From a virus, in the IMG/VR virus record IMGVR_UViG_3300022746_000009, positions 1 through 40,006 of that record: a stretch of 40,006 nt of DNA; one strand, written 5' to 3'. The notes under the pieces are model-generated. The model did not search any database and was not told the origin of the DNA. It worked only from the letters and a program-made list of their open reading frames with translations. The first letter of the stretch is position 1; each line of letters starts with the position of its first letter. The position numbers and the translations under genes were made by a program. Of this stretch, positions 19,547 through 27,383 are shown piece by piece.

Positions 19547-19714
19547 GCATGGCTTGCCCCGCTTTTTACTATTGCTTGCCCTTTGCCATGCCGCGCCGTT
19601 ACGCCGTTTTAATACCATACACCGCGCCCCGCATGGTTTGCCACGCCATACACCGCGCAAAGCCGCGCCATTACGTCATTGTCACGCCATACACCGCGCC
19701 ACGCATGGCTTGCC
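19547..19714 (+). repeat. Two interleaved direct-repeat families before terminase
   Basis: CCATACACCGCGC occurs exactly at 19615-19627, 19646-19658 and 19687-19699, with starts 31 and 41 bases apart, close to three and four helical turns. GCATGGYTTGCC occurs at 19547-19558, 19631-19642 and 19703-19714. A related GCATGGCAAGCCATACGCGC lies inside the HNH gene near 19119. Such arrays resemble terminase-binding sites. Confidence 0.65.
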
Positions 19715-19836
19715 AAGCTCTTTGGCCCGCCAAGCCGCGCCGCGCCGCGCTTTAAGAACTAAAACATGCGCCAATCCCAAAGTAGCAGGCCCGGGGGTAA
19801 TTTCGTAGGGGAGGTAAGTCAGGAGGGGGAGTAAGG

Positions 19837-19866
19837 TATACTGTTTAGTAAGTTAAACGGGGGAAA
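19837..19866 (+). promoter_or_regulatory. Terminase promoter with GTTTA-N6-TAAAC operator
   Basis: A -10 TATACT (19837-19842) without a recognisable -35 is followed directly by GTTTA-GTAAGT-TAAAC (19843-19858) and CGGGGGAAA, then TTCCC and the terS ATG at 19872. The inverted repeat would cover the transcription start. The same arrangement occurs at 18927-18950, which suggests one regulator for both. GGGAA-A-TTCCC at the start codon can also form a small hairpin. Confidence 0.6.
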
Positions 19867-19871
19867 TTCCC

Positions 19872-20243
19872 ATGAAAAAAGCACCCAAACAGATCATCAA
19901 CTTCATACGCAATCCTGACGAGTGGGATGCTGTTGTATTTGAGACACAAATCCGTAACGAAGTAGAGAACTCGACAGGCGCACTGACTGCGAGTGATGAA
20001 GCGTTGGTTGGAATGCTGGTCATGACCATGCAAAGTCTGATCGACGCTCAAAGTGCAATCGCAAAGCATGGGCACATCGAACATTACAACTCCGGCCCTG
20101 CCACGTCGCCTTGGTACAAGATCAGAACCGAATCGCTCGACAAATCCGTCAAGATTTTGGCGGAGCTGGGTTTGGTGGCCCGTGGCCGACCAAAGAAGAC
20201 AAGCGCACCCACTGCGATAGATGAACTATTCGCCTCTGCTTGA
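19872..20243 (+). CDS. terS: Terminase small subunit (P27-like)
   Basis: A 123-residue protein with the look of the P27 small terminase family. The helical N-terminal half is followed by HGHIEHYNSGPATSPWYKIR and SLDKSVKILAELGLVARGRP, the conserved substrate-like end of the family. Small terminases recognise the packaging site on concatemeric DNA and load the large subunit. The repeats at 19547-19714 directly upstream are the obvious binding candidates. It overlaps the large terminase gene by 23 bases. Its own promoter and operator precede it. Confidence 0.88.
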   Translation: MKKAPKQIINFIRNPDEWDAVVFETQIRNEVENSTGALTASDEALVGMLVMTMQSLIDAQSAIAKHGHIEHYNSGPATSPWYKIRTESLDKSVKILAELGLVARGRPKKTSAPTAIDELFASA

Positions 20244-21894
20244 GCCTGCGTTTAAGTACGCGACAGCCGTAGTTCGCGGCGATCAACTTGCGTGTGAAGA
20301 TGTCAGGATTGCGTGTCAACGGTTTCTCGATATGGTCGAGCGCAAAGACGCGCCCTATGAGTTCGTCCCGTCAAAGGCCGAGCACATCCTCAAATTCGCC
20401 AAGTTCTGCCGCCACGTAAAAGGGCCTGATGCTGGCAAGTCGATTGAGCTTGAGGGATTTCAAGTTCTATTCCTTGCTGCAATATATGGTTTCCGTGACA
20501 AGAAAGACCACAGCAAGCGATGGGTGACGGATGTCATCTTGTTCGTTCCCCGCAAGTCCGGGAAGACCACGCTCGCCTCCATCATTGCCCTCTATGAGCT
20601 GTTGTTTGGTGAGGCTGGCCCTGAGGTGTTCACGCTGGCGACAAACCGCGAGCAGGCGTCCATTTGCTTTGATTCATCCAAGGCGATCATGGAGAGCATG
20701 GTTCCCGAGTTGCAGAGCAGATTTATTCCGTTCCGCAGTGAGTTGAAAAAGGCCGGAGACTCCACTTCTACATACCGCGCACTGTCCCGCGAAAACCGCA
20801 AGACGGGTGACGGTAAAAACCCATCATGCGCCATGATTGACGAGGCCGCGCAGATCACAGAGCGCGGGTCGATTGAGGTGTTGCACTCGGGTATGGCTGC
20901 GCGTAAAAACCCGCTCCGCATGTATTTGACGACCGCGAGCTTCACCAAAGAGACAAAGTTCTATGAGGACTTGAATCACTTCCGCGCAGTGCTCCGTGGA
21001 GCCGCTGAAGACTCGTTCCGATGGTTTGGCCTGCTCTATTCTGTTGACCCCGGCGATGAGTGGTCTGACCCCGCCGTGTGGGGCAAGGCGAACCCTATGC
21101 TTGGCGTCTCTGTCACGACCGAAGCAATTCAGCACATGGCCGACGAGGCCAAGAGCAAACCAGCGTCTCTGAACGAATTTTTATGCAAGCAGCTCAACAT
21201 TTATGTGAGCTCGAATGCTGCGTGGGTTGATCGTCGATTCTGGGATGAGTCTGTTGCACCCATGCCGACTGACAAACCAGAGGCGACATTCATTGGATTC
21301 GACTTGGCACACAGCCGAGACTTGAATGCTGTGGTAACGCTCCATCGGTATGCCGAGGAAGACTTGTACGCTCGCTTCAAATTCTTCCTGCCAGAGGAAT
21401 CGATTGACCTGATTCCCAACCATTACAAGTCGATCTTCAGTCAGGCTGTGGCATCCGGTATATTGCACCTCACACCCGGTAACGTGACTGACCTGAATGA
21501 AATTGAATCCTACATACGTCAAGAGGCTGAGACACATGAAGTCAAGGAAATTGGTTATGACCCTTACAACGCTGCTGCTCTTGTTGCCAACCTGTTCTCA
21601 TACGGCCTTCCAGTCAAGAAAGTTGGACAGGGTATGGCAGTGCTATCCAACCCCTCGAAAACGGCGGAACAGCTCATCCTAAAGAAGGCCATCAAACACG
21701 ATGGAAATCCTTTTGTGGGATGGCAATTGGGCAACTGCGAGGTCTATACCGACGTGAATGGCAACGTAAAAGTGAGAAAAAACGAGGCCGACCCATCCGC
21801 GAAGGTTGACGGCATCATCGCCATGATCATGTCTTTGCATTGCCATTTGGATAACGTATTTGTGTCAGACTCTTATGGACTACGATTATTTTGA
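20221..21894 (+). CDS. terL: Terminase large subunit
   Basis: A 557-residue packaging ATPase-nuclease of the Terminase_1 (HK97-like) family. The Walker A variant is P110-RKSGKTT-117, and Walker B with the catalytic acid is CAMIDEAA (D207, E208). The RNase H-like nuclease acids are D361 (GFDLAHSRDL), D447 (GYDPYN) and D530 (KVDGIIAMI). The length is normal for the family. It pumps DNA into the prohead through the portal and cuts the concatemer, probably with the HNH protein encoded upstream. The large-terminase type, together with an adjacent HNH gene, favours cos packaging. Confidence 0.95.
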   Translation: MNYSPLLEPAFKYATAVVRGDQLACEDVRIACQRFLDMVERKDAPYEFVPSKAEHILKFAKFCRHVKGPDAGKSIELEGFQVLFLAAIYGFRDKKDHSKRWVTDVILFVPRKSGKTTLASIIALYELLFGEAGPEVFTLATNREQASICFDSSKAIMESMVPELQSRFIPFRSELKKAGDSTSTYRALSRENRKTGDGKNPSCAMIDEAAQITERGSIEVLHSGMAARKNPLRMYLTTASFTKETKFYEDLNHFRAVLRGAAEDSFRWFGLLYSVDPGDEWSDPAVWGKANPMLGVSVTTEAIQHMADEAKSKPASLNEFLCKQLNIYVSSNAAWVDRRFWDESVAPMPTDKPEATFIGFDLAHSRDLNAVVTLHRYAEEDLYARFKFFLPEESIDLIPNHYKSIFSQAVASGILHLTPGNVTDLNEIESYIRQEAETHEVKEIGYDPYNAAALVANLFSYGLPVKKVGQGMAVLSNPSKTAEQLILKKAIKHDGNPFVGWQLGNCEVYTDVNGNVKVRKNEADPSAKVDGIIAMIMSLHCHLDNVFVSDSYGLRLF

Positions 21895-21924
21895 GTGATA
21901 ACATCACGAAAACTAGGAGCTGAC

Positions 21925-23322
21925 ATGGCTATTCTTGACATTTTTAAACGTAAATCAACCCAAGCTGACGAAAGCAACACGCTATTTGGTCAAACGGCTC
22001 TAGGCAACAACATCGTCTATCAGGGCGACAATAAACGCCCAACAGTCAACACTCAAATCCTCTATGTGACGACATCCAGCGCTAACTCCGCTGGTCGTCC
22101 GGTCGATATGAGCATGTTGACACGCAACAGCACGGTCATGGCCTGTATTGGAGCAAAGGCTCGCGCATTGGCTCAGTTGCCAATCAAGATCATGTCGGAA
22201 GCTGATGATGGCTCTTACCTCAACGCGGTCAAGGATGAGGCTGTCGGTGCACGCGACAAAAACAAGGCCAAGCAAGTCTACAAACTGCTGAACAACCCAA
22301 ACAACTTCCAGTCGAAATATGAGTTCTGGTATCAGTGGCTCATGTGGTACGAGCTCTCCGGTGAGGCGTTTACTTTGTGGTGGCGCAAAGACCAAAAAGA
22401 CCCATCTCAGACACCGCTTGAGATGTATATCTTGGACAGCACGTTGATCGCTGTGACGATCACCCCAACGCGCTACCCATCGTATCGCTTGTCAACTCCC
22501 TCGTATGGATTTAGCAAGGACGAGCCTTTGGCGTCTCATCAAGTAATGCACGTCAAGGAGGCTGCGTGGCAAGGCTCCGCTGGTTTCAACAAAGGCATCT
22601 TGGCCGCTGAATTGGTGAGCCTAGACCAAGACATCGACGTGTATGCCAACTTCATCATGCTGAATGGCGCGAAGCCTTCCGGCATGTTCACGACCGAGCA
22701 AGCGATTCCTGATGCCAAGTACAAAGAGCTTGCTGCTCGTTTGAAAGAGGCTTGGTCGTCAATGGTGGGCAGTCAACGCACCGACGAGTCGAAGCCCGGC
22801 CAAGGCATGTTGCTTGATCAGGGTATGAAGTACACGCCATTGAACATGCTGAACTTGCAGGACACTGACGCACGCGAACTCAAGGTTCAGACCATGAAGC
22901 GTATTTGCGGTTTATTTGGTGTGCCCCCTGCAATGATCGGTATTCAAGATCAGAAGTACAACAACACACAGACTTTGCTTGACGAGTTTTACAAGTCAAC
23001 CATGAGCCCAACAATTGAAAACATCCAAGAGAAGCTGAAGATGCAATTGTTCGGTGGCTATCCATCGTTGCATGTTCAGTTCGATACGGCAAACTTCCTT
23101 AAAGGCGCTCCGCTTGATCAAATGAACTACGTCAAGGCTGGTGTTGAATCTGGCATCTTCACGCCCAATGAGGCGCGTGAATATCTTGGCAAGGCCAAAA
23201 TCGCAGGTGGAGATGAGCTGAAGCAAGACGCCAAAGCAAGTGACCCAATTGCAGGCTCCAGTCCGCAAGATACAGGTGGCGGCGGCGGCAATCAGAAAAA
23301 CAAGTTGAACATCGGCAAATAA
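21925..23322 (+). CDS. Portal protein, HK97 family
   Basis: A 465-residue portal protein, the twelve-fold ring through which DNA enters and leaves. MAILDIFKRKSTQAD, NSTVMACIGAKARALAQLPI, YELSGEAFTLWW, KRICGLFGVPPAMIGI and NTQTLLDEFYKSTMSPTIEN follow the Phage_portal (HK97 gp3-type) pattern through the wing and stem. The C-terminal end is polar and Gly-rich, as usual. ATG at 21925 has CTAGGAGCTGAC upstream; an earlier frame from 21895 lacks this. The stop overlaps a small ORF by TAATG. Confidence 0.93.
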   Translation: MAILDIFKRKSTQADESNTLFGQTALGNNIVYQGDNKRPTVNTQILYVTTSSANSAGRPVDMSMLTRNSTVMACIGAKARALAQLPIKIMSEADDGSYLNAVKDEAVGARDKNKAKQVYKLLNNPNNFQSKYEFWYQWLMWYELSGEAFTLWWRKDQKDPSQTPLEMYILDSTLIAVTITPTRYPSYRLSTPSYGFSKDEPLASHQVMHVKEAAWQGSAGFNKGILAAELVSLDQDIDVYANFIMLNGAKPSGMFTTEQAIPDAKYKELAARLKEAWSSMVGSQRTDESKPGQGMLLDQGMKYTPLNMLNLQDTDARELKVQTMKRICGLFGVPPAMIGIQDQKYNNTQTLLDEFYKSTMSPTIENIQEKLKMQLFGGYPSLHVQFDTANFLKGAPLDQMNYVKAGVESGIFTPNEAREYLGKAKIAGGDELKQDAKASDPIAGSSPQDTGGGGGNQKNKLNIGK

Positions 23323-23534
23323 TGTCGCTGATTTTTAAGATTATGGTAGCATCGTTGGTAGCAAATAGGCCAGCGGTTCCGCCCCCTCCTCGGAGGGGTA
23401 GGCCACCAAAAACAATACACGACATTGATTTATCCAAAGTCGATGAGGTAATCCATGACGCAAAAAAACTTGATGATGGTGTGCGAGGCCAAGCTGGTTC
23501 TCGAAAAGGCAGACAACACAGAACCCACGGGTAA
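23322..23534 (+). CDS. Small ORF between portal and protease, uncertain
   Basis: A 70-residue frame coupled to the portal stop by TAATG. It contains a Pro/Arg-rich AT-hook-like stretch (VPPPPRRGRPPKTI) and an acidic helix (DLSKVDEVIHDAKKLDD). It overlaps the protease gene by 80 bases. CCCCTCC-TC-GGAGGGG (23383-23398) inside it forms a strong hairpin. It may be a real small protein, or a leader whose translation opens the hairpin and controls protease output. Confidence 0.45.
   Translation: MSLIFKIMVASLVANRPAVPPPPRRGRPPKTIHDIDLSKVDEVIHDAKKLDDGVRGQAGSRKGRQHRTHG
23383..23398 (+). other. GC-rich hairpin ahead of the protease gene
   Basis: A seven-base CCCCTCC/GGAGGGG stem with a two-base loop (or six with four), about 57 bases before the protease start, without a T-run. 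It could slow transcription or translation between portal and protease, two products needed in very different amounts. Confidence 0.5.
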
Positions 23535-24276
23535 TATCGAAGCTGTTGTCACAACTTGGGGCCCGCGTGAAGGCGCTGATGGCCGAAAGTTCAACTATCA
23601 GCCAGAGGCATTTATGCAGTGGGCTGAGGACTTCTCCAAGGCTGGCCGACCATTGCCAATGTTCGTGAATCACGATGCTGATTCAATTCCAGTTGGTGAG
23701 TGGACATCATTTGAATTTGATGATACAGGCATGACCGCATGTGGTCGCCTTTACATCAACACCACTCAAGGCTCCGATCTGTATCAAGTCATGAGCGAAT
23801 CGCCCAATATGTTTGGCGGCGTCTCTGTTGGCGCATACGCTGAAGAATATCAGTGGACAAAAGAAGACGGTACTCCAATGACCGTTGGCTCTGACAATCC
23901 ATACGAAGACGGCTATTTCCAAATCACCAAAGGTGGCTTGCGTGAAGTGTCCGTCGTGATGTATCCAAACAACCCAATGGCAGAAGTCAACAAGCTGGAA
24001 TACTTCCGCCCCGACGGCACTGCCGACCTGAAAGTTTTGGAGCAAGCACTGCGGGATGCAGGGTTAATCCGAAAAGATGCGGTCGCTGCCGCATCTATCT
24101 TCAAGAAAGTGATTGAACAGCGTGATGCTGGACATGAGCAACTTGAAATTGCGCCAAAGCAGAGTGATTCTGATGCGGAAGCGACCGAAGCTGCGAAAGT
24201 AGCAGAAGCTGCGATTCTTGCCGCTCTTGAGCAGCGTGAATTGCTCAAATCCCTCGATAAACGACTGAAAGGTTAA
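23455..24276 (+). CDS. Prohead protease, HK97 family (U35/S78-like)
   Basis: A 273-residue maturation protease. The active-site landmarks are LPMFVNHD (H73), PVGEWTSFEFDDTGMTACG, then MFGGVSVGAY (S124) and GGLREVSVVMYPNNPMA, matching the HK97 gp4-type fold. A long helical, acidic tail (about 215-273) may act as a scaffold extension. It cleaves the N-terminal delta domain of the capsid protein and itself during prohead maturation. The start has a clear GAGGTAATCC site. It lies four bases before the first capsid gene. Confidence 0.9.
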   Translation: MTQKNLMMVCEAKLVLEKADNTEPTGNIEAVVTTWGPREGADGRKFNYQPEAFMQWAEDFSKAGRPLPMFVNHDADSIPVGEWTSFEFDDTGMTACGRLYINTTQGSDLYQVMSESPNMFGGVSVGAYAEEYQWTKEDGTPMTVGSDNPYEDGYFQITKGGLREVSVVMYPNNPMAEVNKLEYFRPDGTADLKVLEQALRDAGLIRKDAVAAASIFKKVIEQRDAGHEQLEIAPKQSDSDAEATEAAKVAEAAILAALEQRELLKSLDKRLKG

Positions 24277-24279
24277 ACC

Positions 24280-25626
24280 ATGTCTCAAGTCATTCTTGAC
24301 AAATTGGATGCCATCGAAGCTAAACAAGCTGAGAGCATCGTGGCCGTTGAAGCCAAAATCCCCGCCGCCGTCGAAGCCGTCAAAGCTGAGATGAGCGAGA
24401 TGGTTGCTGCGTTGGAAGCCAAAGTTGCCTCCATCCAAGCTCCCGAATTCATCCGCACTCCTGCTAAGACTGTTCGCCAAGACGTGAACCGTAAAGTTGT
24501 TGAGCAATTGAAGACTTTGGCCTCTGGCTCGAAGACTACTTTTGAAAGCAAACTGCAAGTGTTTGCCGACGAAGCTCAGTACGATGCGTACATGAAAGAA
24601 GCCTCTGCTTTGACCGCTGGTGGTGATGGCAAGGGTGGTCGTACTGCGTATGACCCTGTGTTCGTCGCTCTGCGTTTGGCTAACCCATTGCGCGGCGTGT
24701 CGCGTACCGTGGCTACCGATGGCTCCAGCTATCAGTTCCGCGTGAAAACTGGCAACGCAGGCGCTCGTTGGGGCTACGGCATCCAAAACAACGGCGCGGA
24801 AACCACTGAGAACACAAAGATTTGGCAACAAGTCTTGAAGGACATCAACGTCCAGTTCCCAATCCGTACTGCTGCATTGGACGACATCGACGGCTTGGAA
24901 GCCAACGTGGTTGACGACATGCTGGCCGAATTCGCTGAGAGCGAAGGCTTGGGCATGATCAAGAACTTTGAAGCTGTGGGTGACGGTACAACCAACCCAT
25001 ACGGCGGCTCTGATGGCGTTCGTGGCATCAACAGCTACCCCGGCGCTAACGCATCCTACACAGGCGGCGTGGTTTCGGTGTCTTCGTTCGGCCCCACAGG
25101 CACTGGCGCATCAAGCGGCTTGCACAACCTCGCCACTTATGACCAGTTGACTACCAACGGTGACGCTCAAGTCAACGAAGTGGTCTACAAGGACATGATC
25201 AACTTCATCTATTCCTTGCCACAACAATACTGGACTCCAAATGCGAAGTTCATGATCAACCCATTGATGTTGGCCGCTATCCGTGGCTTGACAGACCAAA
25301 ATGGCACTCCGATCTTCAAGCAAATGGAAGCCATGACCTTGGACGGTATCGTTGGTCAAATGTTGGGCTTCGACGTGGTGGTGAACAAGTACATGGACAA
25401 TCCGTTCGGTACTGGCGTGACTGGTACAACCAGCCTCTACCCAATCCTGTTCGCTGACTTCCCACGCTATCACACCATTGTTGATCGCTTGAACATGGTT
25501 CTGCGTCGCTACGACCAGACCTTGCCCGGCTACATCACCTTCTACGGTGAGAAGCGTTTGCAGTCCGGTATTCGTGACCCCTTCTCTGGTGTCCGTTACC
25601 GTTCAACTGCCACTGCAACTGTCTGA
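24280..25626 (+). CDS. Major capsid protein, HK97 fold, copy 1 with delta domain
   Basis: A 448-residue capsid protein. Residues 1-105 are helical and coiled-coil-like (AIEAKQAESIVAVEAKIPAA and on), the delta scaffold domain removed by the protease; the probable cut lies near KEASALTAGG (106-115). The mature part carries HK97-fold landmarks: DPVFVALRLANPLRG, WQQVLKDINVQFPIRTAALD, DDMLAEFAESEG, PQQYWTPNAKFMINP and the C-terminal RRYDQTLPGYITFYGEKR. It is followed directly by a strong terminator. A paralogue lies downstream at 25686. The ribosome binding site is AAGG. Confidence 0.93.
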   Translation: MSQVILDKLDAIEAKQAESIVAVEAKIPAAVEAVKAEMSEMVAALEAKVASIQAPEFIRTPAKTVRQDVNRKVVEQLKTLASGSKTTFESKLQVFADEAQYDAYMKEASALTAGGDGKGGRTAYDPVFVALRLANPLRGVSRTVATDGSSYQFRVKTGNAGARWGYGIQNNGAETTENTKIWQQVLKDINVQFPIRTAALDDIDGLEANVVDDMLAEFAESEGLGMIKNFEAVGDGTTNPYGGSDGVRGINSYPGANASYTGGVVSVSSFGPTGTGASSGLHNLATYDQLTTNGDAQVNEVVYKDMINFIYSLPQQYWTPNAKFMINPLMLAAIRGLTDQNGTPIFKQMEAMTLDGIVGQMLGFDVVVNKYMDNPFGTGVTGTTSLYPILFADFPRYHTIVDRLNMVLRRYDQTLPGYITFYGEKRLQSGIRDPFSGVRYRSTATATV

Positions 25627-25637
25627 TAGTTGCCATT

Positions 25638-25662
25638 GGAGGGGCTTCGGCCCCTCCTTTTT
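25638..25662 (+). terminator. Strong terminator between the two capsid genes
   Basis: GGAGGGGC-TTCG-GCCCCTCC is a perfect eight-base stem with a UUCG tetraloop followed by five T residues, 11 bases after the first capsid stop. It is expected to lower transcription of everything downstream relative to the main capsid gene. Confidence 0.92.
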
Positions 25663-25685
25663 CGGCTCTCACTAGGAAAAACAAA

Positions 25686-26702
25686 ATGACCATCATCGAA
25701 AAAATCCTGAACGGCATCAAGCAAGCCATCACTGAAAACCAAGAGGTCACAATTGACCTGAAAGAAGCCTCTGCGCTGACTGGCTCTGGTTCGGGTGTTG
25801 GTGGTAACGTCGTATTTGATGACGCATTCGCTGCGCTTCGTCAAGCTAACCCTCTGCGCCAAGGCGCTCGTGAAATTCCCGTCATGGGTTCTGATGCTCA
25901 ATTCGTTGCCAAGACTGGTAACGCTGCGAATGCAACAAACCCATGGACTTATGTGCCCAACCCAAACAGCGGCACTCCAAACATCAACACTTCAATCTGG
26001 CAATTGCCTGTGCGCGTCCTGACCGCCCAGTTGCCAATTCGCTCTGCTGTGTTGTCTGATGTGAATCAATTGAATGCGGCCATCGTTGATGACTTGGCGC
26101 TCGAATTCGCACAGCTCGAAGGTCAATCCATGGTCTTGAACAATGACCAAGATGGTTCGACAACAACCAGCACTGGTGGCACTGATGGCCTGCGCGGCTT
26201 GGACTCGTATCCATCCAACTCGGTGAGTCAATACGGCTCTAGCGGCACTGCAATCACCAACGGCCTGCATAAGATCGCCACCGTGTCATTGGGCGGCTCT
26301 GCTGTCACTTACGACAAAGTGGTTGCCATGGCTAAAGCGTTGCCTGCTCAATACTGGTCGCTGCCCGGCACTGCTTGGCACATGAGCCCCGACATGATCT
26401 TGGCTCTGCGCGAGCTGAAGGACTTGCAAGGTCTGCCATTGTTCCTTGAGCTTGGTGACTCTGACGGCGCGGCGGTCGGTTACGTCTTCGGCTTCCCTGT
26501 TGTGCCAAACCCATTCTTGAGCGCCGCCTTCCCAATTTACTTGGGCAACTGGCCTCGTTTCCTGACCATTGGCGACACCGAGCAAATGACCATCAAAGGC
26601 TTTGAGCAAACAGCTCCCGGCTTCGTGACCATGTTCGCCGAAAAGCGTGTTGTGTCTACTGTGCGCGACCCCTTCGCTGGTGTTCGCATGTCTGCCGCCT
26701 AA
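25686..26702 (+). CDS. Second HK97-fold capsid paralogue without a long delta domain
   Basis: A 338-residue protein clearly homologous to the upstream capsid protein: KEASALT (26-32), FDDAFAALRQANPLRQGARE, TAQLPIRSAVLSD, IVDDLALEFAQLEGQ, LPAQYWSLPGTAWHMSP, GFEQTAPGFVTMFAEKR and RDPFAGVRMSA all align with copy 1. Its N-terminal leader is only about 25 residues against about 105, and the region after GTDGLRGLDSYPS is shorter. It is an intact gene with a normal ribosome binding site (AGGAAAAAC) and is not a fragment. It could form pentons, a minor or decorating shell component, or an alternative shell; the terminator upstream predicts lower abundance. Confidence 0.9.
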   Translation: MTIIEKILNGIKQAITENQEVTIDLKEASALTGSGSGVGGNVVFDDAFAALRQANPLRQGAREIPVMGSDAQFVAKTGNAANATNPWTYVPNPNSGTPNINTSIWQLPVRVLTAQLPIRSAVLSDVNQLNAAIVDDLALEFAQLEGQSMVLNNDQDGSTTTSTGGTDGLRGLDSYPSNSVSQYGSSGTAITNGLHKIATVSLGGSAVTYDKVVAMAKALPAQYWSLPGTAWHMSPDMILALRELKDLQGLPLFLELGDSDGAAVGYVFGFPVVPNPFLSAAFPIYLGNWPRFLTIGDTEQMTIKGFEQTAPGFVTMFAEKRVVSTVRDPFAGVRMSAA

Positions 26703-26714
26703 TAGGGGTTCCGC

Positions 26715-27383
26715 ATGTCCGTTGACCAAGTTGGCTATTTGAATTACGGGGCTCCCACAAGGAACCCGTTCAATTACGCAAAGACCGAGCAGATCAAGCG
26801 TGACATTGCAACGTCTTGGTTGACTCTCGACGAAATCACCAATCAACTCAACTTGTTCGGTGATGAAAGTCAAGACAGCTACTTGACTGGCCTTGAGCTG
26901 GCCGTGCGCATGACGATTGAAGACTTCCTTGGGATGTCCATCTTCCCGGTGTCTTATCGCGTCTGGTACAACGCGGCAAGCCTGTATGGCACGCCTTTGT
27001 CTTTGGACTTGCCTGAGGTGAGCCAGAACTTTGACCCTGCACAGCCGGGCATCACGATCAATGCTGTGAAGTATTGGACTGGCGATCAAGTGCCCGTCAT
27101 TCATGTGATGTCGAAGACCTCGTATTACTACGACGCCTCGGGCAACAAGGTGATCTTGGACAGCCTGCCAAGCGATCTGAATACGGTGATGACATCGCCA
27201 ATCTATTGCGAGTACACAACAGCAGCAAACCCCTTGGCGGCTTACCCCGTGATCAAACAGGCTGGTTTGCTGTTGTTGACTCACCTCTACAACAATCGTA
27301 GCGACACGACTGGCCCGATTCAGCACAACATCCCTTGGGGTGTTCAGACCTTGCTTCGTCCGTACAAACCACTGGTGATGTAA
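26715..27383 (+). CDS. Head-tail connector (HK97 gp6-like adaptor)
   Basis: A 222-residue protein of the adaptor type that forms the first ring below the portal. AKTEQIKRDIATSWLTLDEI, TYLTG-like YLTGLELAVRMTIEDFLG and YPVIKQAGLLLLTHLYNNRS are the N- and C-terminal helices of the gp6/gp15-like fold; the middle is a beta insertion (FPVSYRVWYN, PLSLDLPEV, PIYCEYTTA). Its position right after the capsid genes is standard. It is separated by no bases from the next connector gene. Confidence 0.85.
   Translation: MSVDQVGYLNYGAPTRNPFNYAKTEQIKRDIATSWLTLDEITNQLNLFGDESQDSYLTGLELAVRMTIEDFLGMSIFPVSYRVWYNAASLYGTPLSLDLPEVSQNFDPAQPGITINAVKYWTGDQVPVIHVMSKTSYYYDASGNKVILDSLPSDLNTVMTSPIYCEYTTAANPLAAYPVIKQAGLLLLTHLYNNRSDTTGPIQHNIPWGVQTLLRPYKPLVM

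Larger units (their letters stand above)
19399..19871. other. Gene-free region before terminase: candidate packaging (cos/pac) region
   Basis: Roughly 470 bases without a convincing gene; the frames open here are short and follow the repeats. It contains C-rich repetitive DNA, a CAAAAGC/GCTTTTG hairpin (19520-19546), the ordered repeats described separately and a G-rich tract (19788-19863). The position between HNH and small terminase is where HK97-type phages carry cos. Confidence 0.5.

Noticed and set aside
19615-19699. CRISPR-like appearance of repeated 13-mers
   Set aside because: Only three copies, unequal spacing of 18 and 28 bases, related sequences between them, no cas genes.
19549-19808. 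Two overlapping short rightward ORFs before terminase
   Set aside because: They are made from the direct repeats and lack ribosome binding sites; the stretch is better read as a packaging region.
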